DNA of 64,000 bases, from assembly GCA_041389885.1 (NCBI GenBank), contig JAWKRB010000005.1, positions 310,001 through 374,000 of the forward strand, read 5' to 3'. The DNA comes from JAWKRB01 sp041389885. GTDB lineage: Bacteria > Myxococcota_A > Polyangia > Polyangiales > Ga0077539. Shown here in pieces: positions 1 through 10,400 of the stretch. The translations under genes were made by a program, and so were the position numbers. Each line of letters begins with the position of its first letter. Position 1 is the first letter of the stretch. The notes beneath the pieces were generated by a model. The model did no database searches, was not told where the DNA came from, and saw only the letters and a list, made by a program, of their open reading frames with translations.

Positions 1-1707
1 GGCGGCTCTTGCGAAGGGCCGCGGGAGAGCCTTGCTGCGCGCGCGCTCGCTCGACGATGGTGTGGCTCGGGGTGACCACCGCGGGGCACAGGGGCGCGGG
101 GCGGCGGTCGTCGAGGGCCTCGTAGCGCATGGCGACGCCGAAGAAGCCCGCGACGCCGAAGGTCTCGTGGGCCTCGTCGAGCTCCTCGAAGTGGCGGCGA
201 ATGCCCTCTTCGCGGTCGTCGATGCAGAACGCGACCTGAAAGCGCGGCGCCGGGGGCGTCGCCACGGGGCGCGCGCGGAGGTCGGCGAGGGCGCCGAGGA
301 CCTCGTGCTGGTGGTGCAGCTCGTAGGCGTCGTGGAGCACCCGGCGGCGGGCGGCGCCGTCGAAGCGCTGCATCACCTCGAGCCACGCCGCGCAGGCCTC
401 CGCGGGGAGCGCGAGGAGCGCGGGCGCTGAGATCCCCGCGTGCTGGCAGAGCGCGAAGAGCCGCCATGACGCGACGCGGGCGCTCGCGGGCGCGACCTCG
501 CGCGGACGCGAGGTCCAGAGGGCGCGCAGGAGGTGTCGTCGCCGACGCTGAGGAGCGACTCCCGCGCAGACGCCAGGTCGAGGCAGAGGCGCAGGGCGGT
601 GAGGTCGTCCATCGAGACCGGGGGGGCGCCTGCGGGGCGGTCCTCGGGGTGGCGCTCGAGGCGGGCGACCATGCCGTGCCAGCCGGGGAGCTGCAGGAGG
701 GTGCGGGCGATGAAGGTCTCGCGGTCTTCGGGGGCGACCCCGAGCTCGTCGAGCATCTCGCAGGTCGCCTCGAGGGCGCCGACGGCCTCGACCCGCGCGA
801 GGCGTCGGGAGATGTCGTCGAGCCACCGCGGGAGCACCGCGCTCGGGCGCAGCCAGCGCCGCGTGGTCTCCTGGTACGACACCATGCACGGGATCAATCC
901 CCGGTCGCGCTCGGGCATGGGCCAGCGCGCCATCCCCTCGTCGAGGTACGCCCCGAGAAAGCGGATCATCACCCCGTCGGCGTGCTCCGCCGGGTCCCGC
1001 GCGCCGCGGGCCAGCACCAGCTCGCGCAGCGAGACCGGCGGCGCAGGCGTCGACACCCGCGCGAAACCCGCAGCCCGCACCTCGCACAGCGCCCAGAGCA
1101 GCCCCACCGCCGCGCGCTCGGCGCCGCCGCGGGTCATTGCCCGCAGGGAGGCCTCGTCGAGGGCGGTCTCGTCGAGCATGTGCTCCCGCGCCTGACGGTC
1201 CGCCGAGGCCAGCCAGGCCGCGGTCTCGTCGAGGAGCGCCGCGCGCGATGAGGCCCGCACGCCGTCGAGCACCCGCGCGTCACCCCCGTCCTCGGCAAGG
1301 CGCCAGCCCACCGAGGCGTCGGTCTCTTCGCCGAGGCCGTGACGGAGCATCAGCGTGCGAATCTCTTGCGGCGCAAGGAGATCGGTCGATCCGAGGAGCT
1401 CGGGCGGCGCCTCGCGGAGCAGGGCCTCGGCGACGTCGTCGTCGGTGATGCGCCCGGTGCGCCAGTGGGCGCGGTAGGTCGCCTCGGGGAGCCGCACCCT
1501 GGCGTCGTGGATGCGCCCTGCGGCCTCGATGGCCTCGTCGAAGGGCTGGTGCTGAAAGGCGTGGAGGGTGTTGTGGTGAATGAAGGTCCCGATGGGGCCC
1601 TGATCGGGGAGCAGGTGGCTCGCGTGGGCGATCGCGTCGCGGATCGTTCGGACGCGCGGGCTGACCTGGCCCCGATGTGGCGGTTCGGCGGTGGCTTCTG
1701 GGGACAT
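1..1707 (-). pseudogene. dabA: DabA-type inorganic carbon transporter subunit (DUF2309), frameshifted and cut by left edge
   Basis: DabA is a zinc-dependent, carbonic-anhydrase-like subunit that works with a membrane partner (DabB) to accumulate inorganic carbon. The ATG at 1707 opens a protein with the family's N-terminal block (GPIGTFIHHNTLHAFQH). Around 540-560 the reading frame changes. The first frame runs into Arg/Ser-rich nonsense and stops at 373. A second frame continues the family sequence (WRLFALCQHAG, then CIDDREEG near 210-230) to the window edge. The CID motif carries the Cys and Asp zinc ligands known for the family. One indel explains everything seen, so this is either a recent pseudogene or a sequencing error. 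It is divergent from the SulP gene, and no dabB is visible because the gene's 3' side lies outside the window. Confidence 0.8.
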
Positions 1708-1904
1708 CTCAGCGCGGCCCCTTCGCAGCGAGCGTGCCAAGGCGCTGGCGGGCGCGGCTTCGGGGCGCGGGAGCCAGCTCGCGCTGTGGAGACTTTCCCC
1801 AACGGGGAGGATCACCGCAGAGATCCCCGGCGACTCGAGGCGCCCCGGACCGGGGGATCTCCCACAGAACCGGCGTGGTCCGAGGGTTGCCATGGCCCGA
1901 CGCC

Positions 1905-3524
1905 GTGAGCACCCCCACCGACTCCGCACACGCCCGCCGCACCGACGACCCCGCCGCCCCTGGGAGCTGGAAGGACGACCTCCTCTCGGGCTTTCTGGTC
2001 TTTCTCATCGCGCTCCCGCTCTGCCTCGGCATCTCCATGGCCAGCGGCTTCCCCGCCATCGCCGGCATCTTCACCGCCGTCATCGGCGGCCTCCTCACCA
2101 CCTGGATGGGGAGCGCGCCGCTCACCATCAAGGGACCCGCCGCGGGCCTCATCGTCATCGCCCTCGGCGCCGTCACCGAGCTCGGCCACGGCGACCTCTC
2201 CCTGGGCTACCACCGCGCCCTCGCGGCCATCGTGGTCGCCGGCGCGCTGCAGGTGGCCATGGCGCTGCTCCGCGCGGGCTCCCTCGGCGACTTCTTCCCC
2301 GCCTCGGTGGTGCACGGGATGCTCGCCGCCATCGGCGTGATCATCTTCGGCAAGCAGGTGCACGTGATGCTCGGCGTGCGCCCCACGGCGACGGAGCCGC
2401 TGCACCTGCTGAGCGAGATCCCCCGCAGCATCGCGCACATGAACCCCGAGATCGCCCTCATCGGGGCCTCGGCGCTGGGGCTGATGTTCGCCCTCCCGTT
2501 GGTGAAGAACCGCTGGGTCCGCAGGGTGCCCGCGCCCCTCATCGCCCTCGCCGTGAGCGTCGCGCTGGGCCGCTGGTTCGACCTCGAGCACGCGCACCAC
2601 TACCAGCTCCAGGCCCACGACTACACCGTGGGACCGGCCTTTCTGCTCCAGCTCCCGGGGAGCCTCGTGAGCGCGGTCACCCGCCCCGACTTCTCGGGGA
2701 TCCTCTCGGGTCTGGGCTTCAAGTACGTGGTGATGTTCACCCTCGTGGGGAGCATCGAGTCGCTCTTGAGCGCCAAGGCCGTCGACACCCTCGACCCCTG
2801 GCGCCGCCGCAGCGACCTCGACAAGGACCTCCTCGCCACCGGCATCGGCAACATGCTCTGCGGCCTCGTCGGCGCGCTGCCCATGATCTCCGAGATCGTG
2901 CGCAGCTCGGCGAACGTGAACAACGGCGGCCGCACCCGCCGCGCGAACTTCTTTCACGGCGGCTTTCTGCTGCTCTTCGTGGGCGCGGCCCCGTGGCTGC
3001 TCGCGCGCATCCCCCTGGCGGCCCTCGCGGCGATGCTGGTCTACACCGGCGCCCGCCTCGCCTCGCCCAAGGAGTTCGCCCGGAGCCTCCAGGTCGGCCC
3101 CGAGCAGGCGCTGATCTTCGGCGTGACCTTCGTGGGCACCCTGGGCGTCGACATCCTCGTGGGCGTCGCGGCGGGGATCCTCGTGAAGGCCGTGGTGCAC
3201 ACCCTCGCGGGGCTCCGCCTGCGGCAGCTCTTCGTCCCCGAGATGAGCGTGCAGGGGGAGGGCGACGAGCTCACCGTGCGCGTGCTGGGCGCCGCGGTGT
3301 TCACCAACATCGTCTCGATGCGCCGCCGCATCGACGGGCTCGCCGCGCGGCGCGTCACCCTGGACTTCAGCCAGGCCCAGCTCGTCGACCACACCGTGCT
3401 CGAGCGCCTCGCCGAGATGCGCTCGGCGTGGATCACCGAGAACCGCGAGCTCGTGGTCGTCGGCCTCAACGCCCTGCGCCCGGTCGGGCGCCACCCCCTC
3501 GCCGCGCGTCGCCGCTACGCCTGA
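1905..3524 (+). CDS. SulP family inorganic anion transporter with STAS domain
   Basis: This is a 539-residue membrane transporter of the SulP family, which moves sulfate or bicarbonate, often with sodium or protons. A hydrophobic multi-pass core begins around residue 25 and carries typical SulP blocks (FPAIAGIFTAVIGG, then a TIKGPAAGL segment). The last ~100 residues look like a cytoplasmic STAS domain (predicted alternating strands and helices ending near NALRPVGRHP). I chose the GTG at 1905 because upstream codons in this frame are not protein-like. The next in-frame ATG (2038) would cut into the first membrane helix. Its divergent neighbour is dabA, so bicarbonate is a plausible substrate, but that is inference. 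The 3' end overlaps the convergent kinase gene by 10 bp. Confidence 0.88.
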   Translation: MSTPTDSAHARRTDDPAAPGSWKDDLLSGFLVFLIALPLCLGISMASGFPAIAGIFTAVIGGLLTTWMGSAPLTIKGPAAGLIVIALGAVTELGHGDLSLGYHRALAAIVVAGALQVAMALLRAGSLGDFFPASVVHGMLAAIGVIIFGKQVHVMLGVRPTATEPLHLLSEIPRSIAHMNPEIALIGASALGLMFALPLVKNRWVRRVPAPLIALAVSVALGRWFDLEHAHHYQLQAHDYTVGPAFLLQLPGSLVSAVTRPDFSGILSGLGFKYVVMFTLVGSIESLLSAKAVDTLDPWRRRSDLDKDLLATGIGNMLCGLVGALPMISEIVRSSANVNNGGRTRRANFFHGGFLLLFVGAAPWLLARIPLAALAAMLVYTGARLASPKEFARSLQVGPEQALIFGVTFVGTLGVDILVGVAAGILVKAVVHTLAGLRLRQLFVPEMSVQGEGDELTVRVLGAAVFTNIVSMRRRIDGLAARRVTLDFSQAQLVDHTVLERLAEMRSAWITENRELVVVGLNALRPVGRHPLAARRRYA

Positions 3525-4945
3525 CGGGGGAGGTACACCTCGAAGCTCGAACCCTCGTTCACCACCGAGCGCACGCTCACCCAGCCCTTATGATCCCGCA
3601 CGATCCCAGCGACCACCGCGAGGCCCAGGCCCGTCCCTTCGGCCTTGCGGGTGAAGTACGGCTCGAAGAGCTGCGGGAGGTCCTCCGCGGGGATGCCGCA
3701 GCCCCGGTCGGTGACCGTGAGTCTCGCGTAGCGCCCCGCGGGCGCGTGCACCCCGGTGGGCGGCGTCGCGTCGACCTCGTCGACCACCACCTCCACCACC
3801 CCCGCGCCGGCGGTGGCCTGCACCGCGTTCATCAGCAGGTTGGTGGTCACCTGGAGGAGGTGCTGCGCGTCGACCACGACCTTCACCGGCGCGCCGCGCA
3901 CCTCGATGTCGACCTGACGACGACGCGTGAGCGGGCTGAGCGTGCGCGCGGCGTCGCGGGCGAGGTCGAGGAGCGAGCGCGGCGCGAGCTGCGGGCCGCG
4001 GCGCCGGGTGAAGTCCAGCACGTCGCGAAGGATCCGGGTCATGCGCGCGCCCTGCTCCAGGATCATCCTCGCCGACTCGCGCACCTCGGCCGAGGCGCCG
4101 GGCTCGTCGTCGATGAGCCGCGCGTGGCCCGTGACCACGTTGAGCGGCGTGCCCAGCTCGTGGGCGAGGGTCGACGAGAGCTGCCCCGCGGTGCGCAGGC
4201 GGTCCTCGTGGCGGAGCTTCTCCAGGGCCGAGACGCGCTCGGCCTCCGACTCTTCGAGGGCGCGCTGGGTCTGCTGGAGCCGCTCGGCCATGGCGTTCAT
4301 CTCGCGGCCGAGCACGGCGACCTCGTCGACGCCCTCGCGCACGGGCACCCGCGCGTCGAGCTCCCCCGCGGCGATGCGCCGGGAGAGGGCCGCGAGGCGC
4401 GCGAGGGGCGCGCCCACGAGCCAGCGGAGCAGCAGCAGCGTCGAGAGCCCCGCCAGGAGCACCAGGGCGAGGCTCTGCCGCAAGAGCGAGCGCAGGCCGT
4501 AGCGCGAGAGAATCGCCTCGACCGCGTGCGCCTCGGTGAGCTGCAGCGACACCTCCCCGTCGGCCTCCACGGGGACCACCGTGACCAGCTCGCCGCCGTG
4601 CAGCCCGACGTACACCTCGCCGCGGGAGAGGGCGCGGGCGGCGGCCTGGGCGAGGGTGGGGCGGGGCAGGCCGTGGGCGCCCTGGGGGGAGACCAGCCGG
4701 GCGTCGATGTGCGCGGCGGCGATGACGTCCTCGCCGAGCATCCCGCGGGCGGTGCGCACGGGGTCGACGCTGCCGTGCTCGCGCGAGAGGGTCACCTGCA
4801 GGGCGTGGGCGAAGAAGCGGCGGTCGCGGAGGGTGAGCTCGAGCAGGTGCGCGCGCTCCTCGCGCACGCGCACCGCGGCGCCGACGCCGAGCACCACCAC
4901 GATGGCGAGAACGAACCCGAGCCAGAGCTGCACCGCGATGCGCAT
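3515..4945 (-). CDS. membrane sensor histidine kinase
   Basis: A 476-residue sensor kinase. Transmembrane helix 1 is at about residues 6-25. A periplasmic sensor region follows to about 150, helix 2 is near 156-178, and a HAMP linker is at about 179-230. The H-box has the phospho-accepting His262 (TLAHELGTPLN), and the C-terminal ATPase domain shows N (NLLMNAVQA), G1 (DRGCGIP) and G2 (GTGLGLA) boxes. The ATG at 4945 precedes an obvious signal-anchor helix. The gene is divergent from a sigma-54 response regulator 73 bp away, the likely partner. The signal sensed cannot be told from the sequence. Confidence 0.92.
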   Translation of the reverse strand: MRIAVQLWLGFVLAIVVVLGVGAAVRVREERAHLLELTLRDRRFFAHALQVTLSREHGSVDPVRTARGMLGEDVIAAAHIDARLVSPQGAHGLPRPTLAQAAARALSRGEVYVGLHGGELVTVVPVEADGEVSLQLTEAHAVEAILSRYGLRSLLRQSLALVLLAGLSTLLLLRWLVGAPLARLAALSRRIAAGELDARVPVREGVDEVAVLGREMNAMAERLQQTQRALEESEAERVSALEKLRHEDRLRTAGQLSSTLAHELGTPLNVVTGHARLIDDEPGASAEVRESARMILEQGARMTRILRDVLDFTRRRGPQLAPRSLLDLARDAARTLSPLTRRRQVDIEVRGAPVKVVVDAQHLLQVTTNLLMNAVQATAGAGVVEVVVDEVDATPPTGVHAPAGRYARLTVTDRGCGIPAEDLPQLFEPYFTRKAEGTGLGLAVVAGIVRDHKGWVSVRSVVNEGSSFEVYLPRQA

Positions 4946-5018
4946 GGGGGACGGTGTGTAGCAAGGAGCGTCCCGGCCCGGGGGCGCCCAGAGGGGGTAT
5001 GAGGTGTAAGAAGCCGTG

Positions 5019-6425
5019 ATGCGCGCCGAAGAGTTTCCGTCACCGCCCAAGGTGCTGCTGGTCGAAGACGACCCCGCGATGGCCTCGATGCTGGTGAACG
5101 CCTTGTCTCGCAAGGGATTCGTGCTCTCGTCGGCCCGCTCGGCGGACGAGGCGCAGGCGCTCGCGGCCTCCTTCGAGCCCGACGTCGTGGTGAGCGACGT
5201 GCGCCTGGGCGGGATGACCGGCCTCGAGCTCTGCGAGCGCCTCGTCGCGGGCCGCCCCGAGGTCCCGGTGATCCTCGTGACGGCCTTCGGCGACCTCGAC
5301 ACGGCCATCGCGGCGATTCGCGCGGGGGCGCACGATTTTCTCCCCAAGCCCTTCGAGGTCGAGGAGCTCGCGCTGCGCGTGGCCCGCGCCGCCGAGCTGC
5401 GCTTCTTGCGGGCGGAGGTGCGACGTCTCGGCGCCCGCGCCGCCCCGACGGCGCCCGAGGGGATGATCGGCGAGAGCCCCGCGATGCGCCAGGTGTTCTC
5501 GATGCTCGACCGGGTCGCCAAGAGCGACCCCCCGGTGCTGCTCATGGGCGAGACCGGCACGGGCAAGGAGCTCCTCGCGCGGGCGCTGCACAGCCGCGGC
5601 CCGCGCGCCAAGGGGCCCTTCGTCGCGGTGAACTGCGCGGCGATCCCCGAGGCGCTGCTCGAGAGCGAGCTCTTCGGGCACGTGAAGGGCGCGTTCACCG
5701 ACGCCCGCGCGGCGCGCGCGGGGCTCTTCGTCGAGGCCGACGGCGGCACGCTCTTTCTCGACGAGGTCGCCGAGATGCCGATGCCCTTGCAGGCCAAGCT
5801 CTTGCGCGCGCTGCAGGAGCACGCCGTGCGCCCCGTGGGCGGCGACCGCGAGGTGCGCTTCGACGCGCGCATCGTGAGCGCCTCGCACCGCGACCTCGAG
5901 ACCATGGTCGCCGAGGGCGGATTTCGCGAGGACCTCTACTACCGCCTGAACGTGCTCTCCCTCGAGCTCCCGCCGCTGCGCGCCCGCGGCGCCGACGTGG
6001 TGCGCATCGCGGCGGCGTACCTCGGGCGCATCGCCGAGCGCACGGGCGCGCCGGTGAAGGGGATCTCCCCCGAGGCCGCGCGCAAGCTGGTGGAGTACTC
6101 CTGGCCCGGCAACGTGCGCGAGCTGGTGAACGCGATGGAGCGCGCCGTCGCCCTCGCGGAGTACGACACGATCTCCGTCACCGACCTCCCGGCGAAGGTG
6201 CAGTCGTTCACCCCCTCGCACGTGCTCGTGGCGGGGCAGGACCCGTCGGAGCTCGTGCCCCTCGACGAGGTCGAGCGGCGCTACATCCTGCGGGTGATGG
6301 ACGCCGTCGCGGGCAACCGCACCCGCGCCGCGGAGGTGCTCGGCGTCGACCGCAAGACCCTGTACTCCAAGCTCAAGGCCTACGGCTGGCGCGCGCCCGA
6401 CGAGGCGCGGCACTCGCGGCCGTAG
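5019..6425 (+). CDS. sigma-54-dependent response regulator (NtrC family)
   Basis: A 468-residue enhancer-binding protein. The receiver domain (about 11-125) has acidic pocket E16-D18 and phospho-acceptor D60. The AAA+ domain (about 150-380) has Walker A GETGTGKE at 177-184 and a Walker B-type FLDEV. The C-terminal Fis-type helix-turn-helix ends in NRTRAAEVLGVDRKTLYSKL. The sigma-54-contact loop reads GAFTDA (224-229) rather than the canonical GAFTGA. It should activate sigma-54 promoters when phosphorylated, presumably by the divergent kinase. A GTG lies one codon before the chosen ATG, and a GAGGTG Shine-Dalgarno-like stretch is at about 5000-5006. Confidence 0.93.
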   Translation: MRAEEFPSPPKVLLVEDDPAMASMLVNALSRKGFVLSSARSADEAQALAASFEPDVVVSDVRLGGMTGLELCERLVAGRPEVPVILVTAFGDLDTAIAAIRAGAHDFLPKPFEVEELALRVARAAELRFLRAEVRRLGARAAPTAPEGMIGESPAMRQVFSMLDRVAKSDPPVLLMGETGTGKELLARALHSRGPRAKGPFVAVNCAAIPEALLESELFGHVKGAFTDARAARAGLFVEADGGTLFLDEVAEMPMPLQAKLLRALQEHAVRPVGGDREVRFDARIVSASHRDLETMVAEGGFREDLYYRLNVLSLELPPLRARGADVVRIAAAYLGRIAERTGAPVKGISPEAARKLVEYSWPGNVRELVNAMERAVALAEYDTISVTDLPAKVQSFTPSHVLVAGQDPSELVPLDEVERRYILRVMDAVAGNRTRAAEVLGVDRKTLYSKLKAYGWRAPDEARHSRP

Positions 6426-6443
6426 CGCGGGCGGGCCGCGCGG

Positions 6444-7433
6444 CTACCCGTGCCAGCCCTGCAGGAGGTGGATGTAGTTCGCCCGCTCGTAGGCCGCCGG
6501 GTCGGGGCAGCGCGCGAGGTTCATGCTCCCGCGCAGCTCGTCGATGGACGCGTACTCGTGCGCCTCCATCCACGCGCGCAGGCCGTCGATGAGCTCGCGC
6601 AGGCGCGCGGGCCCGTGCGCGAGCAGCGACGACACGGCCTGCACCGCGTGGGCGCCTGACATCACGGCCTTCACCGCGTCTTCGGGGGTGTGCACGCCGC
6701 CGCTGCAGGCGAGGGAGAGCCCGGTGTGGGGCGAGGTGACCGCGAGCCAGCGCAGGCGCATGAGCAGCTCGCTCCGGTCGGAGAGGTGCAGCTCGCGGGA
6801 GAGCTCGAGGGCCTCGATGTCGATGTCGGGCTGGTAGAAGCGGTTGAAGAGCACCGCGCCCCGCGCCCCGGCGGCCTCGAGGCCCGCGAGGAACGACGGG
6901 AGCGCGGAGTAGAAGGGCGAGAGCTTCACCGCGACGGGGACCCCCGCCTCGGCGCACACGGCCTGCACCAGCGCGAGCTCGCCTCGCTCCACCGCGGAGG
7001 CGTCGACCGCGGGGTCGGTGGTGAGGGTGTAGAGGTTGAGCTCCAGCGCGTGCGCGCCGGCCTCGCGCATGTGCCGGGCGTACTCGACCCACGGGCCGAC
7101 GTGCGTGCCGTTGAGCGACGCGATCACGGGGATCGACACGGCCTCGCGCACCCGCCGGAGGTGCTCGAGGTACGCGTCCACCCGCATCGAGAACACGTCG
7201 GTGCTCGGGAACATGCTCGCCGCCTCGGAGAAGCTGTCGGCGCTGCCGTCGAGGTAGCGGTGCGCGGCCATCTCCTCGGCCCGCACCTGCTCCTCGAAGA
7301 GCGAGCGCAGGACCACCGCCGAGGCCCCCGCGTCCTCCAGTCGGCGCACGCTGTCGAGGGAGTCGCCGAGGGGCGAGGCGCCCGGCATCAGCGGGTGCGC
7401 GAGGCGCAGGCCCAGGTACTCGGTCTCGAGCAT
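6444..7433 (-). CDS. dihydroorotate dehydrogenase-like FMN flavoprotein
   Basis: A 329-residue TIM-barrel protein of the dihydroorotate dehydrogenase-like group. It begins LETEYLGLRLAHPLMPGASP and has phosphate/FMN-binding strands near its end (ACSGGVHTPEDAVKAV). Its start overlaps the stop of the upstream PFOR gene by one base (TGATG), so the two are translationally coupled. Proteins of this group are known to sit beside nifJ-type pyruvate oxidoreductases. That association suggests a redox partner or accessory role rather than pyrimidine synthesis, although the true reaction is unknown. No Fe-S cluster motif is seen. Confidence 0.82.
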   Translation of the reverse strand: MLETEYLGLRLAHPLMPGASPLGDSLDSVRRLEDAGASAVVLRSLFEEQVRAEEMAAHRYLDGSADSFSEAASMFPSTDVFSMRVDAYLEHLRRVREAVSIPVIASLNGTHVGPWVEYARHMREAGAHALELNLYTLTTDPAVDASAVERGELALVQAVCAEAGVPVAVKLSPFYSALPSFLAGLEAAGARGAVLFNRFYQPDIDIEALELSRELHLSDRSELLMRLRWLAVTSPHTGLSLACSGGVHTPEDAVKAVMSGAHAVQAVSSLLAHGPARLRELIDGLRAWMEAHEYASIDELRGSMNLARCPDPAAYERANYIHLLQGWHG

Positions 7434-10400
7434 CACGCGCCCTCCTTGGGGGTGACCTTCAGCGTCGCGAGCTGCTCGTACACCGAGCGGCGGGTCACGG
7501 CCTCGCGCTCGGCCCGCGCGACGAGGCGGCGGTAGCGCTCGGGGTCGGCGAGCTCGACCATGCGAAATCTCCCTTCGTTCCTGAGGTAGTCCGACACGCG
7601 CACCTTCGGCGGCGGGCCGTCGAGGTGCAGCGGCGCCTCGCCCTGCGCCGCGCGCTCGGGGTCGAAGCGAAACAGCGGCCACACGCCGCTCTCCACCGCG
7701 AGGCGCTGCTGCTCGATGCCGTGCGCCAGGTCATACCCGTGCGCGATGCAGTGGCTGTACGCGAGGATCAGCGACGGGCCGGGGTACGCCTCGGCCTCGG
7801 CGAAGGCCTTGACCGTCTGCGCGTCCCGCGCGCCGAAGGCCACCCGCGCGACGTACACCGAGCCGTAGCTCATCGCGAGGAGCCCGAGGTCCTTCTTGGG
7901 GACCTCCTTGCCCGCCGACGCGAACTTCGCCGCGGCGCCGAGGGGCGTGGCCTTCGACTGCTGCCCGCCCGTGTTGCTGTACACCTCGGTGTCGAGCACC
8001 AGGAGGTTCACGTCCTCGCCCGACGCGATCACGTGGTCGAGGCCGCCGTACCCGATGTCGTAGGCCCAGCCGTCGCCGCCCACGATCCACACGCTGCGCC
8101 GCACCAGCCAGTCGGCCTCGGTGACCAGCGCCTTCGCCGCGTCGGAGTCGTTGCCCCGCAGGCGTTCTCGCAGCAGCCGCACCCGCTCGCGCTGCGCCGC
8201 GACGCCGACGTCGTCGCGGGCGCGGTCCTCGACGAGCGCGGTGACGAGGGCGTCGCCGAGCTCCGCCGAGAGCCCTCGCACGAGTCCTTCGGCGCGGAGC
8301 CTCCGGGCGTCGGCGGCGAGGCGCATCCCGAGGCCGAACTCGGCGTTGTCTTCAAAGAGCGAGTTCGACCAGGCCGGCCCGCGCCCGTCGGCGTCGCGGC
8401 CCCACGGGGTCGTCGGGAGGTTGGCGCCGTAGATCGACGAGCACCCCGTGGCGTTGGCGACGAGGGCGCGATCGCCGAACATCTGGGTCATGAGCTTGAG
8501 GTACGGCGTCTCGCCGCAGCCCGAGCACGCGCCCGAGAACTCGAAGAGCGGCGTGACCAGCTGCGAGCCCTTCACGTCGAGGTGCACCCTCGCGCGAGGC
8601 ACCTCGGGGAGCGACGTCACGAAGTCCCACCGCGGCCGCTCGAGCGCCTTACCCGAGGCGTCGTCGGACATGTCCAGCGATTTGTGCCGCGGGTTCTTCT
8701 TGTCCTTCGCGGGGCACGCGACGGCGCAGAGCCCGCAGCCCGTGCAGTCGTCGGGGGCGACCTGCACGGCGTAGCGGTGGCCCTCGAAGCCCGCGCCCTT
8801 CCACGCGAGCGAGGGCATCCCCTCGGGCTCTCGCGCGGCCTCTTCGGGCGCGTAGACCACCGTGCGAATCGCGGCGTGGGGGCACACCAGCGAGCACTTG
8901 TTGCACTGGATGCAGATCGACGGGTCCCACACCGGCAGCGAGCGCGCGAGCGACCGCTTCTCCCACCGCGCGGTGCCCACGGGCCAGGTGCCGTCGACGG
9001 GGAAGGCGCTCACCGGCAGCGAGTCGCCGAGGCCCGACATCATCACCGCGGTGACCCTCTGCACGAAGTCGGGCGCCTTGGACGACACCGGCGGGGGCCG
9101 GGGACGCCCGCCGGTCACCGCCGTCGGCACGGGCACGGGGTGCAGGTGCGCGAGGGCGTTACCCACGGCCTCGAGGTTGCGCCGCACCACCTCGGCGCCG
9201 CGGCGCGAGAAGGTCCGGGTGATGGCCTCGCGCATGCGCGTCACGGCGGCGTCGCGGGGGAGCACCCCCGAGAGCGCGAAGAAGCACGCCTGCATCACGG
9301 TGCTGATGTGCTTGCCCAGCCCCGCGTCGCCCGCGACCCGCTGCGCGTCGACCACGAAGACCTTGAGCCCGCGCTCGACGATGACCGACTGGACCTCCCG
9401 CGGCAGCATCCCCCACGCCTCGTCGGGGGCCCACGGGGCGTTGAGCAGAAAGGTCGCGCCGGGGGCGGCGAGGGCGAGCACGTCCATCTTCTCGACGAGC
9501 CCCGGCTGGTGGCACGCGACGAAGCTCGCGGCGCGCACGAGCCACGCCGAGCGAATGGGTCGCGGGCTGAAGCGCAGGTGCGAGACCGTCACCGCGCCGG
9601 CCTTCTTCGAGTCGTACACGAAATAGCCCTGCACCCTGAGCTCGGTCTCCTCGCCCAGGATCTTCAGGGTGTTCTTGTTCGCGCTCACCGTGCCGTCGGA
9701 GCCGAGGCCGTAGAACACCGCGCGCACGACGTCGTCTGACTCGGCGTCCCAGCTCGGGTCGTTCGAGATCGAACGATGGGTGACGTCGTCGACGATGCCC
9801 AGCGTGAAGCCGCTCCTGGGACGGGGCTTCGCGAGGTCGTCGAGGGCGGCCTTGACCATCGACGGGGTGAACTCCTTCGACGACAAACCATACCGCCCGC
9901 CCACCACCACCGGCCGCGAGGACCACGGCGCGAAGCCCTCCCGCTCGGCCTCGTCGACGGCGGCGCACACGTCGAGGTGCAGGGGCTCGGCGGGGGCGCC
10001 GGGCTCCTTGGTGCGGTCGAGCACGCTCAGCGCGCGCACCGTCGCCGGGAGCGCCGACACGAAGGCCCGCACGTCGAAGGGTCGGTAGAGCCGCACGCGC
10101 ACGACGCCCACGCGCTCGCCCGCGGCGACCAGTCGCTCGACGGCCTCCACGGCGGTCTCGCCGCCGCTGCCCATGAGCACCACCACGCGCTCGGCCTCGG
10201 GGTGGCCGTCGTACTCGAAGAGCCTGTACCGCCGGCCCGTGCGCGCGGCGAAGCGCTCCATCACGTCGCGCACGATGCCCGGCGCGGCGTCGTAGTAGGG
10301 GTTGCACGCCTCGCGGGCCTGAAAGAACACATCGGGGTTCTGCGCGGTGCCGCGGAGCACCGGGCGGTCGGGGTCGAGGGCGCGGGCGCGGTGCGCGGCG

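Noticed and set aside
373..545. Programmed ribosomal frameshift in dabA
   Set aside because: No slippery heptamer with a downstream structure is evident, and the family is not known to use one.
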